Positions 1 to 8,217 of a DNA stretch of 64,000 bases are shown one piece after another. A program made the translations under genes and the position numbers. How positions within the stretch are numbered: position 1 is the stretch's first letter; every line of letters begins with the position of its first letter. Location of the stretch: assembly GCA_018241505.1 (NCBI GenBank), contig JAFEDS010000010.1, forward strand, positions 124,001 to 188,000, in the 5' to 3' direction. The notes below the pieces were generated by a model that did no database searches, had not been told where the DNA came from, and saw nothing but the letters and a program-made list of their open reading frames with translations. This DNA comes from Pseudomonadota bacterium. GTDB taxonomy: Bacteria; Pseudomonadota; Gammaproteobacteria; Steroidobacterales; Steroidobacteraceae.

Positions 1-776
1 AGGATCTCCGCTTGAATCTGCAACGCGGTCAGAGGCGTTCTGAGTGAATGGGCCGCATCCGTCACAAAGCGTTGTTCCCGCTCCATTGCGGTGCTCAAAC
101 GCCGCAGCAACCGGTTGATCTCTTCGATCAAGGGCGCCACTTCCGCGGGAATCCCCGCCACCGGCAGAAGGTCGAGGGACAGCGGCGGTCGGGACGCAAT
201 GGCCGCTGTAGTCAGATTCAAGGGTCGCAGTTGCTTGCGAATGGCCCACCCCAGGACGAGGGCCAACAGCGGCAGCAACAACCCGATCGGCACCAGGGTC
301 GCCGCCGCAATCCCGGCTTCAGCTTCGCGGATTACATCCATCGACTGCGCGACCTGGATTTTCAAGCCGTTTTCCGCTTTCGCGGCAAACACGCGAAACG
401 TGCCATGACCGATTCTTCGCGTCTGAAATCCCAACTGTTCGAAGTCGGGGAGTGTCTTGCCGGGCAGATGTTTGTTGGAATGCGACGCGTACAGAAGAAG
501 TCCCTGCTCGTTGCGCACCGAGACGATCAGGTCATCGTCCTTGTCATGGTGCACATGAACCCGCGGAAATATCTGCGGGTCACTGATCCTGGCGTTCTCA
601 TCCCCGGCGGAAAACGGCTGCCCGGCCATGATGTGCGCTACCTGCTGCATCTGGTAGTCCACCTGCTCCTGGGTCTCCTCTTCGGCCTGCCAGATTGCAA
701 CAACGACACTCAGTGCGCCCACCACACCGATGGTGACCCATACCCAGACTGTCAATGCGCTGCGTAACGACTTCAC
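1..776 (-). CDS. Sensor histidine kinase, QseC/PmrB-like (C-terminus beyond window)
   Basis: Membrane sensor kinase of a two-component system; autophosphorylates and passes phosphate to the regulator encoded just upstream. Reading leftward from a GTG at 776, the protein has an N-terminal membrane segment (about residues 8-28, with WVWVTIGVVGALSVVVAIW), a periplasmic sensor of roughly 130 residues, a second membrane segment (LVPIGLLLPLLALVLGWAI), then a HAMP-like linker and the H-box RFVTDAAHSLRTPLTAL, whose His is the phosphorylation site. The sequence ends in the dimerisation helix, so the ATPase domain lies outside the window. The GTG overlaps the TGA of the regulator gene by 4 bases, indicating translational coupling. 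The signal sensed cannot be told. Confidence 0.9.
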   Translation of the reverse strand, partial: MKSLRSALTVWVWVTIGVVGALSVVVAIWQAEEETQEQVDYQMQQVAHIMAGQPFSAGDENARISDPQIFPRVHVHHDKDDDLIVSVRNEQGLLLYASHSNKHLPGKTLPDFEQLGFQTRRIGHGTFRVFAAKAENGLKIQVAQSMDVIREAEAGIAAATLVPIGLLLPLLALVLGWAIRKQLRPLNLTTAAIASRPPLSLDLLPVAGIPAEVAPLIEEINRLLRRLSTAMEREQRFVTDAAHSLRTPLTALQIQAEI

Positions 777-1453
777 GGCAACAGACCGATGCGCCAGCCG
801 ACTCCCCGAACGTTGTCGATGATCTCGGCGCCGAGCTTCTTGCGCAGGCTGTGGATGACAAACTCGATCGCGTTGCTTTGCACGCTCTCATCCCAGCCAT
901 AGAGCCGCTCTTCCAGTTGCGTCCGTGACAGGATGGCACCGGGCCGCTCCAGCAACGAATGCAACAGCGCAAACTCTCGGCCGGACAGAAGCACGGCGCC
1001 ATCGCCGCGGCGCACGGTGTGCGTCACCGTATCCAACACCAGGTTGCCATGAGAAATTTGAGCGGTGGGTCGTCCTTGTGCGCGACGCAACAAGTTGCGG
1101 ATTCGGGCCTTGAGCTCCGCCAGCTCGAAAGGCTTCACCAAGTAGTCGTCGGCCCCGTTGTCCAGACCCGTAACCCGGTCATTCAGGCCGTCACGGGCGG
1201 TCACCATGAGAATCGGGAGTGTACTGCCGGAGGCACGGACCGCCTGAAGCACCGAAAGGCCATCCTGTCGCGGCAGATTCCAGTCGAGCACCACCAGGGA
1301 AAACTCGGCGCGGCGGTCTTTCAGGGCGGCCAATGCAGCCGCGCCATCGCGCACCCAGTCAACGGCAAAGGCTGATCGGTTACCGACGTCGCGAAGGCCT
1401 TTGACCAGGCTTTCGCCAATCATGCGATCGTCTTCGACCAACAACAGGCGCAT
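773..1453 (-). CDS. OmpR-family response regulator, QseB/PmrA-like
   Basis: Cytoplasmic DNA-binding response regulator, 226 aa, the usual length. The receiver domain has the acidic pocket at residues 7-9 (EDD), phospho-acceptor Asp57 in VVLDWNLP, and Lys107 in DDYLVKPF. The C-terminal winged helix (about 130-226) carries SGREFALLHSLLERPG and the recognition region QSNAIEFVIHSLRKKLG. It is first in a two-gene operon with the sensor kinase. A 9-bp direct repeat with an 11-bp period just upstream of the ATG looks like the tandem half-sites used by this family, so autoregulation is likely. Targets are unknown; the neighbouring Fur-type operon is not an obvious one. Confidence 0.93.
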   Translation of the reverse strand: MRLLLVEDDRMIGESLVKGLRDVGNRSAFAVDWVRDGAAALAALKDRRAEFSLVVLDWNLPRQDGLSVLQAVRASGSTLPILMVTARDGLNDRVTGLDNGADDYLVKPFELAELKARIRNLLRRAQGRPTAQISHGNLVLDTVTHTVRRGDGAVLLSGREFALLHSLLERPGAILSRTQLEERLYGWDESVQSNAIEFVIHSLRKKLGAEIIDNVRGVGWRIGLLP

Positions 1454-1454
1454 T

Positions 1455-1491
1455 CGGGCAGTCTGCCCGGACAGACTTAGCGCAGACTTAG
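1455..1491 (-). promoter_or_regulatory. Tandem operator repeats and hairpin in front of the response regulator
   Basis: CAGACTTAG occurs twice on the plus strand (1472-1480 and 1483-1491), an exact 9-bp direct repeat with an 11-bp period, the spacing typical of OmpR/PmrA-class dimers. Between it and the ATG lies a perfect inverted repeat with 7-bp arms (CGGGCAG T CTGCCCG, 1455-1469) in place of a clear Shine-Dalgarno. Regulation by the adjacent response regulator is inferred. Confidence 0.55.
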
Positions 1492-1533
1492 GCTAAAAGA
1501 GCGTCAACGGAAGGGGGTGCGCCAACCCGGGGC

Positions 1534-1929
1534 TCAGGAACGCAGCGTCTTTTCGGCTTCCCGGCGTTGCCCATCCACCTGAATGGCGCCCGCGGCATCG
1601 GTAACGACCTGCTCGAGGACAGCCAGGTACTCCATGTATTTCTTCCGGCCCTCGCTCGTGATCCGACACAGGGTCAACGAGCGGTTGCCCTCGACACCCT
1701 TGAAAATGGTGATGAGGCCCGCGTCATCCAGAACCTGCAGGTGACGGCTCAAGTTGCCATCCGTCAGGTTGCACATCCGCTTGAGATCATTGAAAGCCAG
1801 ACCGGCGCCGTTGGCAATCAACGCAGTGAGCACGCTGAGGCGTGCGTGCTCGTGAATCAGGCGATCGAGCCCCTCATAAGCGAACGGTGCATCTTCGGCG
1901 CTACGCGGTTTCTTGGAGCTCATTTTCAC
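1534..1929 (-). CDS. Winged-helix transcriptional regulator (HTH_34/MarR-ArsR-like)
   Basis: Small cytoplasmic DNA-binding protein, 131 aa. The winged-helix domain spans about residues 18-105: HEHARLSVLTALIANG, then AFNDLKRMCNLTDGNLSRHLQVLDDAGLI as the helix-turn-helix with recognition helix, and a wing at FKGVEGNRSLTLCRIT. This matches single-domain regulators that are commonly paired with a small integral membrane protein, as here: the membrane gene ends 29 bases inside this reading frame. The function of such pairs is poorly known. It probably represses its own operon through the inverted repeat at 2543-2557 (inference). Confidence 0.8.
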   Translation of the reverse strand: MKMSSKKPRSAEDAPFAYEGLDRLIHEHARLSVLTALIANGAGLAFNDLKRMCNLTDGNLSRHLQVLDDAGLITIFKGVEGNRSLTLCRITSEGRKKYMEYLAVLEQVVTDAAGAIQVDGQRREAEKTLRS

Positions 1930-2521
1930 TACCGTGTTTCAGGATCGCAGCAATCAAGAGTTGACCGACTCCGAACGGAATCCCCATGAACCAAGGCGAA
2001 AGCTCGTGATCGACCCCACCAATAGTGAGGCACACGAGCCCGGTGACCATATACCACAGCCCCACCGCAAACATCGGGCGCGGCAGAAAGCGGCACGAGG
2101 CAAAAACACCCAGACAAAACGCGAGCTGCCACAGCCCCGGCAGCATCCACGTCTCTCCCGGCGCCACTCGCTCGAGCACGACAGTCAGCATGAGGCCGAC
2201 CACCAGCGCCGGCAGGAAGTGCTCGATAGCCATCTGAAACTTCTGCTTCCACAGGCCGGCATGCATCCGTCGGGTACGCAGGACTGTCTCAGTGATAGAG
2301 AAAGCGGCAGCGGCCACGGCCGTGCACACCCACACCTTCAGAAAGACCGAGGCAGTGCTCTCATGGGTCTTTTGCCAGGCGCTCTCACCGGCAGCCACAC
2401 ACAGTGCAAGCAGACCGCTCGCCGCGGTGGTGCCAGGACCATATCCCCGGAAAAGGGTCTCGCGGGCCACCAGGGACCGGATTGCATCAATATCGGCAAG
2501 GGCTTGCCGCAGCTCTCTCAT
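1901..2521 (-). CDS. Small integral membrane protein paired with winged-helix regulator
   Basis: A 206-aa hydrophobic protein of unknown function. The start at 2521 was chosen because GGAGG lies 7 bases upstream; an open frame continues upstream into the porin gene but adds an unrelated polar stretch. About six membrane segments are visible, including TTAASGLLALCVAA, VWVCTAVAAAAFSI, LPALVVGLMLTVVL, LWQLAFCLGVFA, LWYMVTGLVCLTIG and GVGQLLIAAIL. It overlaps the following regulator gene by 29 bases. The pairing suggests the membrane protein is the regulated effector or a sensor feeding the regulator; the sequence does not say which. Confidence 0.75.
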   Translation of the reverse strand: MRELRQALADIDAIRSLVARETLFRGYGPGTTAASGLLALCVAAGESAWQKTHESTASVFLKVWVCTAVAAAAFSITETVLRTRRMHAGLWKQKFQMAIEHFLPALVVGLMLTVVLERVAPGETWMLPGLWQLAFCLGVFASCRFLPRPMFAVGLWYMVTGLVCLTIGGVDHELSPWFMGIPFGVGQLLIAAILKHGSENELQETA

Positions 2522-2542
2522 GGCGTGCCTCCGGAGACTTCC

Positions 2543-2557
2543 CGTTACAAAGTAACG
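2543..2557. promoter_or_regulatory. Inverted repeat, candidate operator for the membrane protein/regulator pair
   Basis: CGTTAC AAA GTAACG is a perfect 6-bp-arm inverted repeat, placed 21 bases before the ATG at 2521 and 8 bases after the porin stop codon. Its position at an operon's start and its symmetry suit a dimeric winged-helix repressor. No direct evidence of binding. Confidence 0.4.
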
Positions 2558-2565
2558 CGCCCGGA

Positions 2566-4233
2566 TCAGAAGTTCAAACCCAAACCCAGGTCCAGCCTGT
2601 TGAACGCCTTGTTCAGATCGAACCACTGGTAATCAGCCTTGAAGACCACGTGCGGAGTGACATAAAAATTCACACCCGCCGTCCACACCCGATCTCGGTT
2701 CGACGGCCAAGTTCCGAAGTCGCCGGGCGAATCGGTGAGCGGCACCGTACCCGAGGGGATCTGCGGGACGGCGCCCGAATACTTCGACCCCATGTCGTAG
2801 TACTCCCAACGCACGAACGGATTCAAGCGGTAGTCGCCGTATTCCCACGCCTGGTAGGCGGCCTGCACGAAGTAGCCATAGAAAGCTGACGGAATCGGAT
2901 TCGGTGAACCGGGGTTGGCGATGTTGGCAGCGGCGACATTGCCGATCGTGCCGTGAGCATAGAGAGCCGACAGGTCAAACTTGCCCGGTGTCAAGCGCGC
3001 ATGCCCTTCCCACAACGTGACGCGTGAGTCGCCGGCCGTCCCGGGGGCCGTCTCCGCATTGCCCGTGAACACCGCGCCACCCACATCGAGGCCCGGTAGC
3101 CCGAAGTAGTTGAGAGCCACGTACTGCGACAGATGTCGGGCGGAAGCAAGCGAAAGTTCCTGGTGAGTCGCCTGCAACGGCGCCGGGCCGTTGTTGGCCA
3201 ACTCCAGCGCGCTGGTGTATTGCGGGAATTCAGGCGCGAACTCCCAGGCACCGAGATTGACGCCCGTGGTCACGCCCGCGCTCCATGCGACACCGAAGTC
3301 GAAATCGCCGTGGAAACTCAGGCCACCTTCACGCCAGGTGCTGGGGATGATCAGTGTTTCAACAAAGTTGCGCTGCATACCGTAGAAGTTGGTGGGCTCA
3401 TGATGCTCGTTGATGAAGCCGAACGGCATCAGGAAGAGGCCCGCCCGCAGCGTCGCCTTGTCATTGAGCTGGCGGTCGACATAGAACTGTTCAACCTCGA
3501 ATTCGCCCTTGTCTTCCGAGGACGCCACCGCGTGCTCGACTTCGTACTCGGAGTTGAATTCGGTCCGGTCGTCGAACCGATAGCCGATGCCGAACACCGC
3601 GCGGGCCAGGTCCGCGGTGGTCCTGGTTGTATCGCGGCTCTGGCGGCTGTAGTAGATCTCGCCGTAGCCCCACAGGCGTACGTTGTCCAACGAGCCCACG
3701 CCGAAACCACCCGGCTGCGCGCCAGGCAGCGGGTTGGCGGAGGCCGGCATGCCAGTACCGGAGGTGTTGGCCGTAGCCGGCACCGCCTGCGCGTTGCCGA
3801 CTGCCGGCTGCCCCGGCAGAGCCGAGTTGTTTCCAGGGAGTGCCGCCTGCCCTGCCGCGCCCGCCGCACTCTGCGCGCCCGCCGCACTCTGCGCACCCGC
3901 CGTGTCCTGCGTACCCGCCAGCCCCTGCGCACCGGCCGACGCCGCGCCACCCGCCACCAGCGCCGCCTGCGCCTCCTGCAACGCCGCCTGCTGCTGAACC
4001 AACTGTCGCTCCAGCTCCTCCTGGTGCTGCATCAACGTCTGGTTCTGGTCCGCCAGCTTCGCAAGCGTCTTTTGCACGGCCAGCAGTTGCTCCTGCAGTG
4101 CCTTGATCTGCTGTTCCTCGGTCTGCTTGCTCTTCGGCTCAGCGGCATTGGCCACAGTGGCCGCGCCAAGTGCGCAGGCAACGAGCATGGCGGCGCTCCG
4201 CGCGGCCGGGCTCTTCTTGTTGGAAAAGTGCAT
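2566..4233 (-). CDS. Outer-membrane porin with N-terminal coiled coil
   Basis: A 555-aa predicted trimeric-type porin. The start at 4233 has AGGAG about 9 bases upstream and opens a signal peptide (MLVACALGAATVANA, cleavage about residue 30). Residues 37-92 are a Gln/Leu/Glu-rich coiled coil, a common periplasmic feature of long porins that contact peptidoglycan or trimerise. An Ala/Gly/Pro/Ser-rich linker follows (about 95-170), then a beta-barrel beginning VRLWGYGEIYYSRQ with alternating strands (FGIGYRFDDRTEFNSEYEVEH; LNPFVRWEYYDM), ending in the C-terminal Phe expected for BAM-dependent insertion. It follows the di-heme peroxidase gene by 10 bases, so the two share the Fur-box promoter. 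The substrate is unknown; uptake linked to iron or redox need is inference. Confidence 0.8.
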   Translation of the reverse strand: MHFSNKKSPAARSAAMLVACALGAATVANAAEPKSKQTEEQQIKALQEQLLAVQKTLAKLADQNQTLMQHQEELERQLVQQQAALQEAQAALVAGGAASAGAQGLAGTQDTAGAQSAAGAQSAAGAAGQAALPGNNSALPGQPAVGNAQAVPATANTSGTGMPASANPLPGAQPGGFGVGSLDNVRLWGYGEIYYSRQSRDTTRTTADLARAVFGIGYRFDDRTEFNSEYEVEHAVASSEDKGEFEVEQFYVDRQLNDKATLRAGLFLMPFGFINEHHEPTNFYGMQRNFVETLIIPSTWREGGLSFHGDFDFGVAWSAGVTTGVNLGAWEFAPEFPQYTSALELANNGPAPLQATHQELSLASARHLSQYVALNYFGLPGLDVGGAVFTGNAETAPGTAGDSRVTLWEGHARLTPGKFDLSALYAHGTIGNVAAANIANPGSPNPIPSAFYGYFVQAAYQAWEYGDYRLNPFVRWEYYDMGSKYSGAVPQIPSGTVPLTDSPGDFGTWPSNRDRVWTAGVNFYVTPHVVFKADYQWFDLNKAFNRLDLGLGLNF

Positions 4234-4243
4234 CAAAAGGCTC

Positions 4244-5695
4244 CTAAGGGCTGGGGCTGGCAATAGGCTGACATTGCGACGGCACGTTGTAGGCGGATGG
4301 ATGGTTGGGATCGAAACCATCCGTCAGCGTGCAAAGAAACAACACGAGGTCGTCAATTTCCTGGGCGGTCATCGTCGGACCGTTACCGCCGGCAATCGCG
4401 GGCGCCGTGTACGGCACCTCACCGGCGTTGACGTTCGCGTCATAGAGAACTGGCAGGTCGTTGTACTGATACAGGTCGGGAGTCCCGTCGGCGGCAACGT
4501 AGAAAGTGCCCACCGCCTCGTACGGATTGCCGCCCGGGCCGGCCGGCACTGGCGTCGGATTGTTGCCCGTGTTGTTGTTGATATCACGGGTGATGTACCA
4601 CTCAACTGCCTGGTGAATCTCGGCGAACACACCGTTGTGGAAATAGGGCGCCGTGAGTGCGATGTTGCGTAGTGTCGGGACCTTGAATTGCCCGCAGGAT
4701 GGCAGCAGATGGGCGAGGTCGGGACGCGCGCCGCCATCCTGCGGATCGGCAACAAAGGGCCCGCAGATACCCATGTCGTAGTAACTGTACTCAGCATCGT
4801 TCGGCACATTGACCGGCGTGGGCATGTATTTCAGCGATGCGCCGGTGATGGGATTGCGAGTCGTAGCGGAATTGGCCGGGATGTGCCAATTGCGGGGAAT
4901 GCCAATATTGTCGTACGAGAAGTCGGTGAACAGCGCCCGGCTGCTGAATTCCTGGTGCACGCTCGGGTGACAGGAGGTGCAATTACCCTTGCCCGGATTG
5001 TTGAACAGCGCCAGCCCGTTCAACTCCCGCTCGCTGAGCGTCACCTTGCCGTCAACATAAGCATCGAATTTGCTGGTAAACGGCTCGAATTCCGCAATGT
5101 CTTCCGTTTCGTAGGCGGCCAGGGCCGCCCCGATGTTGTTCAACGCCTGGTTCGCGTCATTCAACGAATCGGCGCCATAGGCCTCGACGTACAGGCGCAG
5201 TGTGTCCGGTGAGTTCTTCAACCGGCTCACCACCTCCGCGGCATCCTGGTTGGCCATCTCAAACGAATTCACAAACGGCTGCACTGCCTGCGCCGCGAGC
5301 GTCGATGCACGCCCATCGCGAAAGAACCCACCGCTCGCCGCTCCATCCTCCAGAGAGAATGCCGGCGTAAAGGCTGCATACATGAGTGACGGCGCATTCC
5401 GGAATCCCGGCTCATCCATATTCACGCCGCCGAGCGGCACCGGCAGACCTTTGTCGACAGCCGGGTCAGCAGTGAAAGCGCGCGATTTGATGTGGCAGGT
5501 ACCGCAGGACTGCTGACCGGAGGCCGAGAGACTCTTGTCACTGAAGAGCGCTTCGCCGGCGAGTGCCGCATCGGACATCGCCTGTACCGTCGGGGCAGCC
5601 GGCGTTTCGCTGCTACCGCCACAGGCCGACAGTGTTGCCGATGCAACCATCAGGACCGCCAGCGCGTAACCGCGAGTCTTGTTGTTCGAGACCAT
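4244..5695 (-). CDS. Di-heme cytochrome c peroxidase / MauG-family lipoprotein
   Basis: Periplasmic c-type di-heme enzyme, 483 aa. A lipobox (LSAC, Cys25) follows a hydrophobic signal sequence, so it is likely lipid-anchored. Two heme-binding motifs are visible: CGTCH at 64-68 and CTSCH at 239-243, the spacing of the CcpA/MauG superfamily. The first is followed by the family pattern FRNAPSLMYAAFTPAF and FFRDGRASTLAAQA, the second by KVPTLRNIALTAPYFHNGVF. Relatives reduce hydrogen peroxide or oxidise proteins; which applies here cannot be decided, and a C-terminal stretch rich in Asn, Pro and Gly is extra. First gene of an operon with the porin. A Fur-like site sits between its -35 and -10, implying induction by iron limitation. 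Confidence 0.88.
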   Translation of the reverse strand: MVSNNKTRGYALAVLMVASATLSACGGSSETPAAPTVQAMSDAALAGEALFSDKSLSASGQQSCGTCHIKSRAFTADPAVDKGLPVPLGGVNMDEPGFRNAPSLMYAAFTPAFSLEDGAASGGFFRDGRASTLAAQAVQPFVNSFEMANQDAAEVVSRLKNSPDTLRLYVEAYGADSLNDANQALNNIGAALAAYETEDIAEFEPFTSKFDAYVDGKVTLSERELNGLALFNNPGKGNCTSCHPSVHQEFSSRALFTDFSYDNIGIPRNWHIPANSATTRNPITGASLKYMPTPVNVPNDAEYSYYDMGICGPFVADPQDGGARPDLAHLLPSCGQFKVPTLRNIALTAPYFHNGVFAEIHQAVEWYITRDINNNTGNNPTPVPAGPGGNPYEAVGTFYVAADGTPDLYQYNDLPVLYDANVNAGEVPYTAPAIAGGNGPTMTAQEIDDLVLFLCTLTDGFDPNHPSAYNVPSQCQPIASPSP

Positions 5696-5724
5696 ACCCT
5701 GCGCACTTCTTCTTGCGAGCGGGA

Positions 5725-5753
5725 ATCGTACTGAGAGTGATTCTCATTAGCAA
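5725..5753 (-). promoter_or_regulatory. Promoter with embedded Fur box, peroxidase-porin operon
   Basis: Reading leftward: TTGCTA (5748-5753), a 17-base spacer, then TACGAT (5725-5730), each 4/6 to sigma-70 consensus. Between and overlapping them, 5733-5751 reads GCTAATGAGAATCACTCTC, which matches the 19-bp Fur consensus GATAATGATAATCATTATC at 15 positions. Iron-dependent repression of the peroxidase-porin operon is the natural reading. Confidence 0.7.
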
Positions 5754-5917
5754 GAAAAGCTGAGCCGTAACCCGCGTGCCGAGAGTGCGAGGTGCGGAAA
5801 CGGCGACTGTGAGGGGGTGCCCGGGCGCAACGCCGGAGCGCGGTCATTCGAGAGGGCGGCGTCCCCGCCGCAGGAGGCGCGGCGCGGGGGCATGGTGGCC
5901 AACAAGGAGCGCGGCAA

Positions 5918-5942
5918 CCTGGCCGCGGCGCATGCGGCCAGG
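5918..5942 (-). terminator. Stem-loop downstream of parC
   Basis: CCTGGCCGC, a 7-base loop, then GCGGCCAGG form a perfect 9-bp GC-rich stem 13 bases past the parC stop codon. No T-tract follows, so it may be a weak or factor-dependent terminator or an mRNA 3'-end stabiliser. The rest of the gap 5754-5917 is GC-rich with no gene seen. Confidence 0.4.
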
Positions 5943-5955
5943 TCACCTCATCGGG

Positions 5956-8217
5956 TCAGGCCTTAGGCGGCGGCGAGAACCCTTCAGCGCGATCAATCTG
6001 GCGCCAGCCTCGCGGCAACACCGCCCCACGCTGCGCCCGTTCGCCCTTGAACTCCTTCAGCTCCGCCCAGGTCAGTGTCTTTTGCTTGTCACCGGACCAC
6101 AGCACGAGCGTGCCGTTCGGCGGTACCACGGCGACGGCGGTCAACACCTCATCGCGCGAAGCCGCCTTCTTGGACGGAATATCAAACAGCTTGTTGCCCT
6201 TGCCTTTCGGCATCTCAGGCACATCGCTGACCTTGAATGCCAGCATCTTGCCTTCGCTGTTGACCACCAATACGAGCGAATCAGCCGACGGCACCAACGC
6301 AGGCGGCAGCACGTGGGAGTTCTCCGGGACATTGAGCACAGTCTTGCCAGCACGCCGGTCCGTGATCAGCTCCTTGAGGCGCACCGTAAACCCATATCCC
6401 GCATCGGAAGCAAGCAACCACAGGTCCTCAGGCTCACCCATGATCACACCCGCAAACTTCGCGCCATCGGGCGGATTCAAACGGCCCGACAACGGCTCGC
6501 CATTCCCGCGAGCCGACGGCAGCGAATGCGCAGGCAGCGAATAGGTCCGCCCGGTGCTGTCAACAAAGATGGCCTGCTGCAGACTTTGCCCGCGGGCAAC
6601 ACTCTGGAACGCATCGCCGCCCTTGTAGGACAAGCTGCGCGGATCAATCTCGTGTCCCTTCGCCTGGCGCACAAAGCCGCCCGTCGACAACACAACCGTC
6701 ACCGGCTCTTTCGCGATCAGCGACGTCTCATCGATCGCCACCGCGGCTTCGCGCTCGACGATCTTGGTACGCCGGGCGTCGCCGTGCTTCTGCGCATCGG
6801 CCTCGATTTCCTTCGCCACCAGCTTCTTCAACTTCGCCTTGCTGGCGAGCGTGCCCTCGAGATTCTCGGCTTCCGCCTCGAGCTCCTTCCGCTCTTCGCG
6901 GATCTTCATTTCCTCGAGCTTGGCCAGGTGGCGCAGGCGCGTGTTGAGAATCTCCTCCGCCTGCTCGTCCGAGAGCTTGAAGCGCTTCATGAGGACGGGC
7001 TTCGGCTCGTCCTCGCGGCGGATGATCCTGATCACCTCATCGAGGTTCAGGTACGCAATCATCAAGCCTTCGAGGATATGCAGCCGCTTGCGGACCTTGT
7101 CGAGGCGGTGTTGCAAACGACGGGTGACCGTCGTGATGCGGAACTCCAGCCAACCCGACAACAGGTCCCTCAGCCCCATCACGCGCGGACGACCATCCAA
7201 CCCGATGATGTTGAGGTTGACGCGATAGCCGCGCTCCAGGTCCGTTGTCGCGAACAGGTGATTCATCACCTCAACGAGATCAACACGGTTCGAGCGTGGA
7301 ATGATGACCAGGCGCGTCGCATTTTCGTGGTCGGACTCGTCGCGCACGTCCTCGATCATCGGCAGCTTCTTCGCGCGTATCTGCTCCGCGATCTGCTCCG
7401 TGACCTTGCTTCCCGACACCTGGTACGGGAACGCCGTGACGACGATGTTGCCGTCTTCAATCTCATAGACGGCGCGGGCCTTGAATGCCCCGACGCCCTT
7501 CTCGTAGAACTCCTTGATGTCGGCCCGCGGCGAAATAATCTCACCGCCCGTCGGCAGGTCCGGTCCCTTGATGTGTTTCATCAGGGCGGCGGTCGTGGCC
7601 TCGGGGTCTTCCAACAGATGAATGCAGGCAGCGGCCACTTCGCGCAGATTGTGAGGCGGTATGTCCGTCGCCATACCGACCGCGATACCCTGGGTGCCGT
7701 TCAACAACAGGTTGGGCAGGCGCGACGGCAGTATCATCGGCTCATCGAGGGAGCCGTCGAAGTTGGGTTGCCAGTCGACCGTGCCGTGTGCCAGCTCACC
7801 GAGCAGCACATCGGCGTACTTCGTGAGCTTCGACTCCGTATAGCGCATGGCCGCGAAGGACTTCGGATCGTCCTGCGAGCCCCAGTTCCCCTGACCGTCC
7901 ACAATCGGATAGCGATAAGCAAACGGCTGCGCCATCAGCACCATCGCTTCATAGCAGGCAGTGTCGCCGTGCGGATGGTATTTGCCGATGACATCGCCCA
8001 CGGTGCGGGCCGATTTCTTGTGCTTGTTGGCGGCCGCGAGACCCAGCTCGCTCATGGCGTAGATGATGCGGCGTTGTACGGGCTTCAGACCGTCGCCGAG
8101 CGCCGGCAGCGCACGATCGAGAATGACGTACATCGAATAGTCGAGGTACGCCTTCTCCGTGAAGGATTTGAGGGGTTGCTTCTCGACGCCCTCGAAATTG
8201 AGCTCTTGGTTATCCAT
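5956..8217 (-). CDS. parC: DNA topoisomerase IV subunit A
   Basis: Type IIA topoisomerase breakage-reunion subunit; with ParE it decatenates daughter chromosomes. The 753-aa length fits ParC rather than GyrA, the C-terminal domain is short, and the GyrA-box motif is not apparent. The winged-helix/tower core has the catalytic Tyr126 in [10 protein letters not shown]. The quinolone-determining region reads [12 protein letters not shown]: Thr86 stands where E. coli ParC has Ser80, and Glu90 matches E. coli Glu84. The ATG overlaps the TAA of parE by one base (TAATG), so the subunits are translationally coupled at about equal amounts. A strong stem-loop follows the stop codon. Confidence 0.97.
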   Translation of the reverse strand: MDNQELNFEGVEKQPLKSFTEKAYLDYSMYVILDRALPALGDGLKPVQRRIIYAMSELGLAAANKHKKSARTVGDVIGKYHPHGDTACYEAMVLMAQPFAYRYPIVDGQGNWGSQDDPKSFAAMRYTESKLTKYADVLLGELAHGTVDWQPNFDGSLDEPMILPSRLPNLLLNGTQGIAVGMATDIPPHNLREVAAACIHLLEDPEATTAALMKHIKGPDLPTGGEIISPRADIKEFYEKGVGAFKARAVYEIEDGNIVVTAFPYQVSGSKVTEQIAEQIRAKKLPMIEDVRDESDHENATRLVIIPRSNRVDLVEVMNHLFATTDLERGYRVNLNIIGLDGRPRVMGLRDLLSGWLEFRITTVTRRLQHRLDKVRKRLHILEGLMIAYLNLDEVIRIIRREDEPKPVLMKRFKLSDEQAEEILNTRLRHLAKLEEMKIREERKELEAEAENLEGTLASKAKLKKLVAKEIEADAQKHGDARRTKIVEREAAVAIDETSLIAKEPVTVVLSTGGFVRQAKGHEIDPRSLSYKGGDAFQSVARGQSLQQAIFVDSTGRTYSLPAHSLPSARGNGEPLSGRLNPPDGAKFAGVIMGEPEDLWLLASDAGYGFTVRLKELITDRRAGKTVLNVPENSHVLPPALVPSADSLVLVVNSEGKMLAFKVSDVPEMPKGKGNKLFDIPSKKAASRDEVLTAVAVVPPNGTLVLWSGDKQKTLTWAELKEFKGERAQRGAVLPRGWRQIDRAEGFSPPPKA

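Noticed and set aside
3133-4266. A 377-codon plus-strand frame opposite the porin
   Set aside because: Antisense shadow; composition is Arg/Leu-rich and unlike real proteins, while the porin has a signal peptide and barrel on the other strand.
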